The translations under genes and the position numbers were made by a program. This document shows, one piece after another, positions 1-9,444 of a stretch of 19,448 nucleotides of DNA; positions within the stretch are counted from its first letter, which is position 1; each line of letters begins with the position of its first letter. The notes beneath the pieces are model-generated. The model was given only the letters and a program-made list of their open reading frames with translations. It ran no database searches and was not told where the DNA came from. The DNA comes from Carex sylvatica (Eukaryota > Streptophyta > Magnoliopsida > Poales > Cyperaceae), in NCBI GenBank assembly GCA_964058845.1, contig CAXKVR010000689.1, positions 1-19,448 on the forward strand, in the 5' to 3' direction.

Positions 1-1779
1 CCCCAATATTTGTTTTGTGCGGCACTGCATACAACAGAAGTGGCGTTTTCCTTCTAGCGGTGATACCAAATGACTCTGACATGTCGATTTCATCTGGTTT
101 CAATCCATCAGGAAGTTTCCAATCAAAATGATAAAGGAGGCTAGCAAGAGGCAATGCTGTATTGACAAGGCCCAAGGACACACCGGCACACATCCTTCGG
201 CATGATCTGAAAGGTAAAAACTCAAAATCATTTCCTTTAAAATCGGTGCCACTGTTCATAAATCTTTCTGGCTTAAATTCCTCGGGATCTTCCCAGTATT
301 TTTGATCTCGGCCTGTAAGAAATATATAAATATAATATAAAATTTTGATTGCATACCTTTAATACTTTCCCATTTGTTTAAAGTGCTTTGGAAATTGTTT
401 ACAACCTCTAAATTGAGGCATCACAAGCAAAGAATTAAGTATGACATCATGAGGGTCCCTACCATATCAGCTAAATAAATTGCTAGGAAACTTATATATG
501 GTCTGTGTTTAATTTTTTAAAACTGTATTGGTTGCACAGTACTTTAAAACAAACATACCTATTGCCCGAACATTTATTAACACAGTCATTCCCTTGGCTA
601 TATCGTAATCAAAGATGCAACATGCCTCTCGGCACTGTCTTGGGAGAAGAAGAGGAACAGGCGGGTGCAGCCTCAGTGTTTCTTTGATGACTAAATGCAA
701 GTAATTTAGGTTGTCTAGATCTGCCTCAGAAACTTGTGTGCTTCAAGTTCGCGCACTTCGGACTGTGCCTTTTTCATAGTTGTGGGATTCCTAAGGAGCT
801 CTGACATGGCCCATTCTATGGTGGTGGATGAAGTCTCAGTGCCTGCTCCGAAAAGATCCTGAAAATTGAAGAAAAATGTCAATAAAATGCGATAGATAGG
901 ATGACCTACTTGTGATTTTGTTACATGTACCTGCAAAGTTCACCATGCATACAATTTTTGTCAAATTTATATGCACTAGGTTCTGAACCATTGCAGAAAT
1001 TTCATTGGATGATCTTGCGTTTACCATATTAATTGTGGTATACTAAAATAAAGTTCTTGATCAAGTGGTTCCTAAAAAATAATTATTATAGCCTGAGATA
1101 ATTATCTTTGAAACTTTTTAGTTGCAATCTTGTACGTACTTATTCTATGTTTTTCGTATTGATAATTTGATATTTTTGTAATTTCATTATACTGTTTTTA
1201 CTAAGTATTAAGATGGTACCTAAATTGAAAATAGCTAACTCTAGTTTGCATTAAAAGAAATTAATTATTCGAGCAAAAGTTTGTATATATGCAAACAAAT
1301 GCTAGTATTGATTAATATAAATCAGGTTTATTATATGTATATATGCATGCTTTTAGACTAGTAATACAGCTCACCAGGATCACAGCTTTGATGGTTTCCA
1401 TGTCAAGAGGATTCGTAGGCGTGTCCTCGTCATGTAACCTCAGCAAAATACCCAGCAAATCCTCCACCTCACCCTCTCCCATGGCAATCTTTCTCTCTCT
1501 GCGATGCTCAATTACCTCATCTAAGAAGCGACATCTTGCCTGTTGGGACCTCTCTGCCTTTTTTGCTGCTGTGCTTATCAATCTTGCTAGCAAAGATGAC
1601 GGAACCAAATCATTTAAATTGAAGCCTGAGGCAAGCTTCACTACTTTGTCAAGCTCTTGCAAAAACACATCTTGATTCTTGCACTTGCTTCCAATAATGG
1701 CCCTTGTAATAATATCATTTACCAGTGATGCTAGCCTCTTGCTGAGGTTGACAGGTTCGCAATGAGATGAGCATGAAAA
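1..1779 (-). pseudogene. Cytochrome P450 (CYP71 clan) pseudogene, 5'-truncated, 3' end off the window
   Basis: Haem-thiolate monooxygenase remnant of the type that oxidises specialised metabolites at the ER. Three exons read on the minus strand: about 1779-1375, 858-559 and 312-1. The introns are 1374-859 and 558-313, both GT-AG, and the first lies at the usual CYP71 site just before the I-helix. Visible motifs: I-helix oxygen-binding AGTETSS, K-helix KETLR, PERF, and the Cys-ligand loop. The loop reads FRSCRRMCAG instead of the family FxxGxRxCxG, so two glycines are gone. Between 735 and 752 the frame shifts: one frame runs through SEVRELEA into stops, the other resumes at TQVSEADL. The N-terminal membrane anchor and the first half of the protein are absent; coding homology stops near 1779, where CACTA-like repeat DNA begins. 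Substrate and subfamily cannot be told. Confidence 0.88.
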
Positions 1780-1786
1780 GATATAT

Positions 1787-1972
1787 TTAAAAAAAATAAA
1801 AAATAACTGTTAGGATCGGTTGTATTAAAAAACCGATTCTAATAGTTATTAATCTGAATCGGTTGTTTAAAAGAATCATGTTCATGCAAATTTTATCAGA
1901 GTTTAAATTATTACAAAAAAAATCATGTTCATCCTAAATTATTAAAAAGAAATCATGTTCATGCAAATTTAC
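1787..1972. repeat. Left subterminal repeats of the first CACTA element and three AATCATGTTCAT copies
   Basis: At 1787-1870 the sequence carries inverted pairs of AGGATCGGTTGT and ACCGATTCTAAT, the same motif family as at the right end of this element. Next come three spaced direct copies of AATCATGTTCAT (about 1875, 1921 and 1951), two of them followed by GCAAATTT. The motif match ties this end to the CACTA element. The terminal CACTA itself is not seen. Confidence 0.6.
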
Positions 1973-2747
1973 ACATCCTAATTAAATTGTTGTACTTCTT
2001 CTCGCCTTTAGTTCATTTTGGAAAACTTGAATCCACATTAGGCGAAAGTCGCTCAAGCGTTGTACAACATATCTAGCGGGAATATCCTGCATTTTTTAAA
2101 AGATAGAAGAGCATGCACAATTAACTGTATATTTTATTATATTTGAAGCAACAATACTTACTTTTGAAAAATATATAAATGCATATATACCTTTAATGTT
2201 AGAAAAACATCGAGATATTCCTTTATTATGTCTTGCATGAACAACATGACATAATATGCACATTTTCATTCGGTTGGTTGTTATGGGCACTATATAACAA
2301 TTTTGAAATGTATGTTAATGAGTGCTAGAAATGACTTATATGTGTAGATATTCACAAATTTTTGCATCTAGGTCCCTATAATCATATCTCAATAGAAACT
2401 ATTACCTTACAATCGTTATGAACCTTTAAAGAAGTACTCATTTCCTTGCGGAAGACACTGTTGAAATATGAACACATTGAACAATCAGTACTTACGAGAG
2501 ATATTTAAAATAATAAAATAATAAAAAAAATCATTAACATTCTAAACAAACGTGAAATTTAGGAAGACACTTACTCATCGACCGCAGCAGTGATCATTAG
2601 CATTCTTTTATGCTTCTTATCGAACACGTACAATGCACTTTCTCTTGGCATAAGCACGACCAATATCCAATGATTTTTGCATGTTAGGTTTGTAGCATGT
2701 CATATTCTATAATTTCTATGAATTGAAAGAAATTTAATAAAATTAGA

Positions 2748-3220
2748 ATATATATATATATATATATATATAGAGGTTGGCTACTATGCTTATATAAGCA
2801 TATCCCCACATATGCTTATAACTCATTTTTGTGTTTTCAATGTCCAAATGGTCGATCGGAACCGTTCATCTTGTTCTCCATATTAATATGTTCTTGGAGA
2901 CCAAATTTTATATTTTTTTGAATTTGTTTACTATTTATTAAGCCAATTTGAAAATTTCTGATCCAATGGTGGCTTCTGATTTTACTGTTTTGTTAAGCCA
3001 CCGTTGGATCAGCGATTTTCAAAGTGGCTTAATAAATAGTAAACAAATTCAGAAAAATGTAAAATTTGGTCTCCAAGAACATATTAATATGGAGAACAAG
3101 ATGAACGGTTCCGATCGACCATTTGGACATTGAAAACATAAAAATGAGTTATAAGCATATGTGGAGATATGCTTATATAAGCATAGTAGCCAACCTCTAT
3201 ATATATATATATATATAATA
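2748..3220. repeat. (TA)n microsatellite split by a MITE
   Basis: About 22-25 bp of alternating TA stand on each side of the foldback element (about 2748-2772 and 3198-3218). The simplest reading is that the MITE entered a TA repeat. A TA target duplication would be invisible in this context. Confidence 0.7.
2773..3197. mobile_element. Foldback MITE, 425 bp, with 203-bp arms
   Basis: A near-perfect inverted repeat. The left arm 2773-2975 begins GAGGTTGGCTACTATGC; the right arm 2995-3197 ends GCATAGTAGCCAACCTC. The loop is only 19 bp (2976-2994). The arms differ at a few positions, so the insertion is fairly young compared with its decayed host. It has no coding capacity; open frames across it are by-products. 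Flanking TA suggests a Tc1/mariner-like TA target, but the superfamily is not settled. It sits inside the Ulp1-like peptidase gene, between the exon ending in IPYHQ and the exon with the catalytic His. Confidence 0.88.
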
Positions 3221-3862
3221 CTAACATCTGATGATAAGGTATGAATATCAATCTCTTGTCCCGATTTTCTTTGAGTGCTTTCCCTATGTATTGAATAACA
3301 CCTCCTTGGTCATCATTTAACAGGTTGGCACATGTTCTTGCAGGATCCATAAAACCAACATGCTCATCGAAAAATTTCTCCTTGATGAATTTGTGCCAAT
3401 ACCTGCAAAAAAAGGCATACAAGTGATCTCAATTTTATGAAATTTAAATTAAAAGTACTAAATTCTGCAATTATTACGAATATTAACTCACATTATCCAG
3501 ATCTGAATAACTAATACAGTGAGCCATTCCCGTGGTGTAAGCAAGACCACATAATCATCTGCATAAATGTATATGGACTCTGCTGAACGAAAAAGATGAA
3601 GTGGCAGATCGATTTTAAATGCACTACCATCTAGCTCTGAAAATCGATCACGCAGCTACTTGAATGTCCGTCTCAGCTTGTCAAAATTAATACGATCAAA
3701 CGCCTTGCAGCGACTCATTGCGTTCCCACCTCCAGGAACTTGTAACTCTTTGCGTAGTTCCTGCAAAATTTCATAATAAATTGAAATAAAATCCAAAATC
3801 AATTATAACTCTATCGTATAGATGCAAATTAAGAAGTATAAGAACTTCTAATAACAATATAC

Positions 3863-5658
3863 CTCAACTAAATATGTCGATATCATGGACATCGGCCATG
3901 CAGTGAAACTGCCAAGAACTGATGCAAGGATTAACTGTTCGTCATTTGGTACAGGTAAAGAGAGGTCTATGAAGTCCACATTCCTAATAGCATCCATTGT
4001 TACTCTTGCATGGTCGGGCGGCATAGACCTAGTGTGAATTGTTCCACCTTGTATAACTGGAACATGAATTGTCCCTATGGCCGCTACAAGAGTTTTCCCA
4101 TCTACAACCGCCAGTAGTTTGCAGCTTAGTTCTGCCTCCTGAACAAATATATGTATTTACTCGAATAAAATAATATGTATGAAACTAAGACATATAATGG
4201 AAAATAAATTAAAATCTGAATATGTATGAAACTAAGGCATAGGCCTACTAATTCAAATCTGAATTTGCATTACCTCAATATACCCGGAAAGATCTGCATA
4301 TGGTTTGACTGACTGGCAGCTGCTCTGAACGACTGGGGCTATACGTCTTTTCTTGTTGGCCCATTGCCTGCTGAAGCATTGCAAATTTCGCCTCAATTTC
4401 TTTCAGTAATCTCTCATCTATTCCTCTTACTCTCTCAGCCACTCTTTGATCCACTTTCGGTCAAATTCTGCTTCGAACCTCGAAGGAGTGTGTCTCCTCC
4501 TTACTGAGCTCTTTTCGTATGTTTTTTTTATTGAAACCAGACCTCCCACTCCTCTCACCCTCCCAGGATGTTCCGAATTTGGCAGAGATTTTCCCATAAC
4601 ATCATCGTATCGTTCGACGGCCAACAAGCCTTGTTTCAGAGCCACTTCTTGTTCTTCCTAAAAGGACAACATATTATAACATAATAAATTAAAGTTGAAT
4701 TTCAATGAATGACAATATCTAAATCCTCACAATTTTATTGATGATCGGTACGTATGTTTCTGGATAAAAGTGTTTCTTGGTCTCGTCTGAGAGCTTCTGT
4801 CTTCCTAGTTTCCATGTGACGTACCTATGCTCAATCGACAAATCAATAATATCGTCTGGTGTCAATGCAGTAGTAGTTGACCCTTGGAAAGACAGATCAC
4901 TAGATGTCTTCTCGTTTGCAATCACCTGCATAGCATCTCTAATCCTACTCTGAAAACCCTCACCATTATAACCTTTGGATCCTAAGAAATGTGAATACTT
5001 GTTGTGAGCCTGATTCTCCTTCCCAATCTGACTGGCAGCCTACAATTTGAACAAAGAAACAATTGGCCTTAATTATAAAAAAATTTGAATTCTTAATTAG
5101 AGATAAGGTAGGTGGTCCATAAAAATAAACATACATCAAATTCCTCTGTCTTTCGGTAGTTGACAAATTTTTCCTAGTCTTTTTCTTCAATATGGAGCTT
5201 GGCAAAATCAGGCGTTTCACCCGTGCGCCATACTTTAGTCATCTCGGTTCACCACTTTCAGTGATAAGTAGTCATTCTCTGATAATAATACTTCTTCACT
5301 TTTTCGTCCTCCTCTATACCCTAGTCCAGCTGCCAAACAAATAGAAATCAAAATTTAGAGTTAGTTAATATCAAATGAAAGCTTGTGAAATTAGTACCAT
5401 GTTATTTACATTAAGTGTTTTCCATATTTTTTGCTTGTTCACATCTGGAACATCTTTCCATCGTTAGAAACTTATAGGAACATTCCTTCTTACCAATATC
5501 TCAAATTCCGTTGAAAAACTCGCTGTCTCCTCAGTAACAACCGGCCTGTCAAATTTGTCAATGGCGAGCTTTTTACCTTTCTCGTTAAACTTCTCCTTAA
5601 TTTGGTTAGGCTCTCTTCCTCGTTTCTTAACTGAGGCTAGCTCACTATCACCTTCCAT
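3863..5658 (-). pseudogene. Transposase_24 / TNPA-like plus DUF8039-like segment, N-terminal half of the CACTA second gene (broken)
   Basis: In CACTA elements the TNPA-like protein binds subterminal repeats and assists the tnp2 transposase. Exons on the minus strand: 5658-5410 (ATG at 5658-5656, MEGDSELASV), 5329-5135, 5039-4731, 4657-4274 and 4138-3863, with GT-AG introns. Exon 1 has the LVRRNVP...W.DVP pattern. Exons 2-3 hold the Transposase_24 core: GETPDFAKLH, FVNYRKTEEF, then SHFLGSKGYNG. Exon 4 has HPGRVRGVGG and a charged, coiled-coil-like stretch. Exon 5 (AVVDGKTLVAAIGTI ... ILASVLGSFTAWP) fits DUF8039. In-frame stops: 5466-5464 TAA, 5323-5321 TAG, 5260-5258 TGA, 5251-5249 TGA and 5176-5174 TAG. 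Exon 4 changes frame at least twice. Exon 5 joins in frame to the Ulp1 part (TYLVE then ELRKEL), so both halves probably formed one protein. Confidence 0.75.
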
Positions 5659-6075
5659 ATCTGCTCTTTTTTAAAATAAGTAATAAGTAATGAGGAAGCT
5701 AATTACAACACAATCGAACTAATAAGTAATCGAACTTATGAGTTCTACTTAAGAAATATATCACTAGTGATCATCAAATATGATAACTACTATATATATA
5801 TGCACATAATATGAAGTAATATGAAGCTAGATAATGATATTCTACAACAAAATATAAAACAACCATCTTATTAAACATGGCAGTAACACATTTTACATTT
5901 TGTTTGGTTTTTTGGTTTAAAGTTCCAACAGTGAACATATTATCTTAAACCTAATAACTAATATGTTTAAAAATAGCTCTAACCAAGAATAATATATATG
6001 AAGGCAACAATTAAATAGGCATATTTAAGTAAAAAAGTTTACCACATAGATTACAAATAAACTCATTTTTCATAT
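5659..6075. other. AT-rich 5' flank of the TNPA-like gene
   Basis: No coding potential, RNA gene or clear repeat seen. It lies directly upstream of the ATG at 5658 on the minus strand, so it may hold leader or promoter sequence. Confidence 0.4.
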
Positions 6076-6295
6076 TATAACTCAAGCAACTAAGGTTAAC
6101 AATATTCCGAATTAGCAACTAGGGTTAACAATAAACCGAATTAGCAATACCAAATAAAATTAGCAATGCCTTGGTACCAATACTTGAGCAACAGTTTCGA
6201 ATTAGGAATGGTTCACTTGATTAGCAACTAGGGTTAACAGACCGAATTAGCAATTAGCAAACCGAATTAGCAACAAGGGTTAACAATTTCTAATA
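6076..6295. repeat. Degenerate short repeats of CCGAATTAGCAACTAGGGTT
   Basis: About five partial copies built from CCGAATTAGCAA and CTAGGGTTAACA, for example near 6108, 6133, 6222, 6241 and 6262. They lie between the two CACTA pseudogenes, upstream of the TNPA-like gene. They differ from the terminal GATCGGTT repeats. Possibly an internal binding or promoter array, but that is inference. Confidence 0.6.
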
Positions 6296-6374
6296 ATCCG
6301 AATTCATAGTCTAATCAAGTATACACAGCATTGATACATAGTCTAAATAATTTCTAATAAATCAAATTTAGAGA

Positions 6375-6562
6375 AGAGGACTTACCCGAGTTTGAGAGGG
6401 AGAGATGGAGCCGAAGGTAGACGGAGCCAACGATGAGCTAACGTAGAGGGAGGAGCGAAAGAGAAAGAGGTCACAGAGGAGGAGAGAAAGAGATGAGTTT
6501 GAGAGAGAGGGGTTTGAGGAGGAGAGAAAGAGAAAGAGGTCACCGTGGAGGAGAGAAAGAGT
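6375..6562. repeat. GA-rich low-complexity repeat (CT-rich on the minus strand)
   Basis: Imperfect repeats of GAGGAGAGAAAGAGAAAG with GGTCAC punctuation. It reads as a CT-rich leader on the minus strand, a common feature of plant 5' UTRs, and could belong to the second CACTA gene. The open frame through it is a low-complexity artefact (Leu/Ser/Phe-rich). Confidence 0.6.
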
Positions 6563-6591
6563 TCTATTTGAAAACTTTAAATTTTTGGCTA

Positions 6592-8572
6592 AGTAAAGAG
6601 GCACGATTGGGATATAAGCCCTAAACTAGTGTTAGGATCATCTAATGTATCAGGATTATTTACTTTGCAATAAATGGTGTTAAAGAAAAAATAAAGTTTC
6701 GTGATGGTCTGCCTAACACACGGTGGCAATATGCCCCGGATTGCAACAGTAAGAAGCTGTGTCATTAAAACATGACAGTCATGAGACTTCATTCCTGTCA
6801 ATTTTAAATCTTTCAGTGAAACTAGATTTTTAATATTTGAAGAATATCAAGATGGAACTTTGACACCATGAAGGCATTCACATAAGCTTTTTTTTTTCTT
6901 CTTTCGACAACATATGCATTGCGGGTTTTAGATATGTACAAGTTTTTCCATTTTCTCTTTCCTTCTCTGCTGGTTATAGATCCGGCCATATATTCAAGAA
7001 TTGCATGTCTTTCCGAGCATTGATACCATCCTTAGTCTTACCCAGAATATTCAATAATGTTTCAACCATGCTATCACACACATTTTTAACCACATGCATC
7101 ACATCGAGACAGTGTCGAACCTGTAAGTTCTCCCAGACGGTGAGAAAGAAAGGGGCTCCGACTGTATCGTCCAGGCAAATAGGGTACGCTTTATCTCCTT
7201 TGACACTATAACCCGACAAATTTTCATAAGCCAGAAAATTATTAATGGTGCAGAAAATCATGACCCGTAAAGTGAAATTCTCCTTGCTATATGCATCAAA
7301 TGTCTGCACTCCGGGATGCCATAATTTTTTTAAATCCTTGATTAATAGTGCTAGATGCACATCTTTGTCGTTCCCAAGCTGTTTGGGTCTTGATATGAGC
7401 AAGGTCATCATGATGTATTTGCGTTTCATACATAACCAAGGCGGAATATTATAAATGCACAATAGAACTGGCCAACTGTTGTGCTTACTACTCATGCTAC
7501 TATGCGGATTAATTTCATCTACACTCAGTCCAAGCTTTAGATTTCTAGGGTCACGTCCGAATTTGAGAAACTCTCTGTCAATATTCCTCCATTGAGGAGA
7601 ATCAGCGGGGTGCCGTAATTTTTCATCTTTTTTCCAGTTATTGGCATGCCAACGCACTAATTTCGCATCTTTAGCATTTGAGAACAAACGTTTGAATCTC
7701 GGTATCACGGGGAGGTACCACAATGCTTTTACCGGAGGTCCTTTATTCGATTTATAATCATCACTTTTATCGCTGGTTATCTGCTTTGGTTTGTAACGTG
7801 ATGCACCATATTTTGGACACTCGTGAAGATCTTTATACTCATTTCGATATAATATACAATTATTTGGACACGCGTGTATTCTTTGAACTTCCAAATCCAC
7901 TGGGCACAATATTTTTTTTGCTTCATAAACATTAGGTGGTATCTCATTTCCATCCGGAAGTATTTCCTTCAAAGTTTATAATAACTCAGTAAAATTTCTA
8001 TCACTCCAACCGTTAGATGCTTTAAGGTTATTCTACACCTTTTAATTTTGAAAAATTAGAACAACCAGGATACAATTCCTTATTAGAATCTTCGTACAAA
8101 TTCTCAAATAAATAATACTGCTTATCATTATCAAAATTATCTTCTAAATTATGTAATATTTGATCAAAATTATCATATTTATCTACTATCATATCATCAT
8201 TTTCTTCGGTATGGTATTCCTGATGCTCAGTACGAGTACATATGTCAATTTCCAATCCCCGTAGATCATTCTCATCATCTTCACCGGTATGGTATTCCTG
8301 ATGCTCAATACAAGTACCTATGTCGGTTGGCAAACCTCATCATGTCATATCCAACACTTATATCCTTGCTTGAATTCACGATGGATTAAATGGTTCCTCA
8401 CTTGGTTTGGGTTAGAAATTTTTTGACCATTGTTACAATCACGACAAGGACATGACATAAGTGCACTCCCCTTATTCACCATATCTTCCATATAAACTTT
8501 GATAAATTCCTCGACACCTGTCATTTATTCATCTGATAGACGTGATGTTTCGTACATCTAACTACGGTCTAT
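6592..8572 (-). pseudogene. tnp2-type CACTA transposase (Transposase_21 with Transpos_assoc N-terminus), broken
   Basis: Catalytic transposase remnant of the En/Spm superfamily. The N-terminus near 8572-8340 matches the transposase-associated domain: GVEEFIKVYMED, then MSCPCRDCNN, NHLIHREF and YKCWI. An acidic linker follows (8333-8040). The longest open part (7972-6977) has LPDGNEIPPNVYEAKKI, CPNNCILYRNEY, ECPKYG, LSVDEINPHSS, YNIPPWLCMKRKY, LLISRPKQLGND and VRHCLDVMHVVKNVC, all tnp2 hallmarks. The last part (6801-6592) has MKSHDCHVLMTQLL and AIRGILPP. Stops: 8560-8558, 8527-8525, 8347-8345, 7978-7976, 6976-6974 and 6849-6847. The expected ATG is ATA (8572-8570). Frameshifts lie near 8333, 8030 and a poly-A run at about 6890. 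Compared with the family, a block between ICLDDT and the VRHCLD motif is missing, and so is the C-terminal part. Confidence 0.88.
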
Positions 8573-8676
8573 CTGTAATTATAATAAAACACAGTTAATT
8601 ATAAACAAGGTTGGGGTACTAAATTTTATTCACAATAGGGCTTACATGGGGCCGAGTTACCATCATATCCCACTTT

Positions 8677-8871
8677 TTGAATACTTTGTCTTAGTAGTAA
8701 TCACGTGTTAGTCGTGTTTTAGTATTTAAGAAAATTTATGCAGTATTTTTTCTTAGTTCTCCGAGTATTAGGAGAACTAATAAAGGAAATGCTGCTGAAA
8801 TTTTTTTAAATACTAAAACATGACTAACATGTGGTCACATCCTAATTGAGACAAAGTATTCAAAGAGCAGT
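8677..8871. repeat. Foldback (MITE-like) repeat upstream of tnp2
   Basis: Imperfect inverted repeat with arms of about 80-95 bp. GAATACTTTGTCTTAGTAG on the left pairs with the reverse complement of CAAAGTATTC on the right. The centre is a perfect TTAGTTCTCC / GGAGAACTAA hairpin around GAGTATTA. No target duplication is clear and the outer ends are diverged. It lies in the 5' region of the tnp2 pseudogene. Either a small MITE or an internal stem-loop. Confidence 0.65.
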
Positions 8872-9044
8872 TCCAAAACGGGGACTATTCAAAATTAATT
8901 CCTAATGGATTAATTTTGAACAGGTATCATGATCTAAAGACATTAATCATGCAGTTATGGCTCATAAGACAATACTCTAGCTACATATATACTTAATATA
9001 AATACATTTAATCTAGCTATCAATTCAAAATACATATTCATGCA

Positions 9045-9161
9045 CAAAACTAATTAAAAATGAGTTTTATGTTGTACTTACAACTTTTTTTGGATGTCGT
9101 ACCGAGTGAGATGAAGATTGCTGCACCAAATCTCTCAATAATAGCCAATCTACAAAATTAA
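9045..9161. repeat. Direct repeat copy 1 (about 117 bp), candidate non-coding 5' exon
   Basis: Closely similar to 9445-9563, exactly 400 bp away. On the minus strand it begins after TTTTGTAG (acceptor-like) and ends before GTAAGTAC (donor-like), so it could have served as a 5' UTR exon of the tnp2 transcript. Confidence 0.6.
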
Positions 9162-9444
9162 GATTTTTGTCTTTTTATATGAAAATTCATATAGCGCTAC
9201 AATCTACTAGTATATGTGAAAATTTAGAATTTTTCACAATAAGGAGCTATATATAATTAATTTCAATTATATGTCTACAAAAAAGAGAAAGAAAATACAT
9301 ATCACATAAAAACAAACAAAATGGACCTAAATTTTACATTTATGGGATTTTTGATCTATTTATTAGCTATTTAGTTGTGTTTATGACAAAATAAGCACCA
9401 TATATTCATTTATGTTTTTTTGATCTATATAAGCACCATATAAG

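Larger units (their letters stand above)
1982..3760 (-). pseudogene. Ulp1-type C48 cysteine peptidase domain, C-terminal half of the CACTA second gene (broken)
   Basis: Ulp1 peptidases cleave SUMO from proteins; Ulp1-like domains are known in plant CACTA and Mutator elements, where their role is unclear. I can splice six exons on the minus strand: 3760-3492, 3402 to about 3230, about 2676-2575, 2457-2406, 2289-2191 and 2086-1982, ending in TAA at 1984-1982. Most junctions are GT-AG and keep frame. The triad order is visible: His in NHWILVV (2672-2670), Asp in YVFD (2621-2619), and Cys in KCAYYVM (2262-2260). The Cys is preceded by a QP (2280-2275) in the place of the usual oxyanion Gln. The normal Cys-Gly is Cys-Ala here. 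In-frame stops lie at 3658-3656 (TAG), 2283-2281 (TAA) and 2268-2266 (TGA). A MITE separates the IPYHQ segment from the His exon. It continues in frame from the exon at 4138-3863, so it is probably one gene with the feature upstream. Confidence 0.75.

Noticed and set aside
1343..1675. 110-codon + strand open frame
   Set aside because: Antisense to the first P450 exon, which has clear family motifs.
2948..3133. 61-codon + open frame
   Set aside because: Lies entirely in the MITE foldback; no protein-like signal.
6368..6604. Leu/Ser-rich minus-strand frame that could pass for a signal peptide
   Set aside because: Product of the GA/CT-rich repeat.
7005..7935. Several + strand open frames of about 70 codons
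   Set aside because: Antisense to the tnp2 transposase core.
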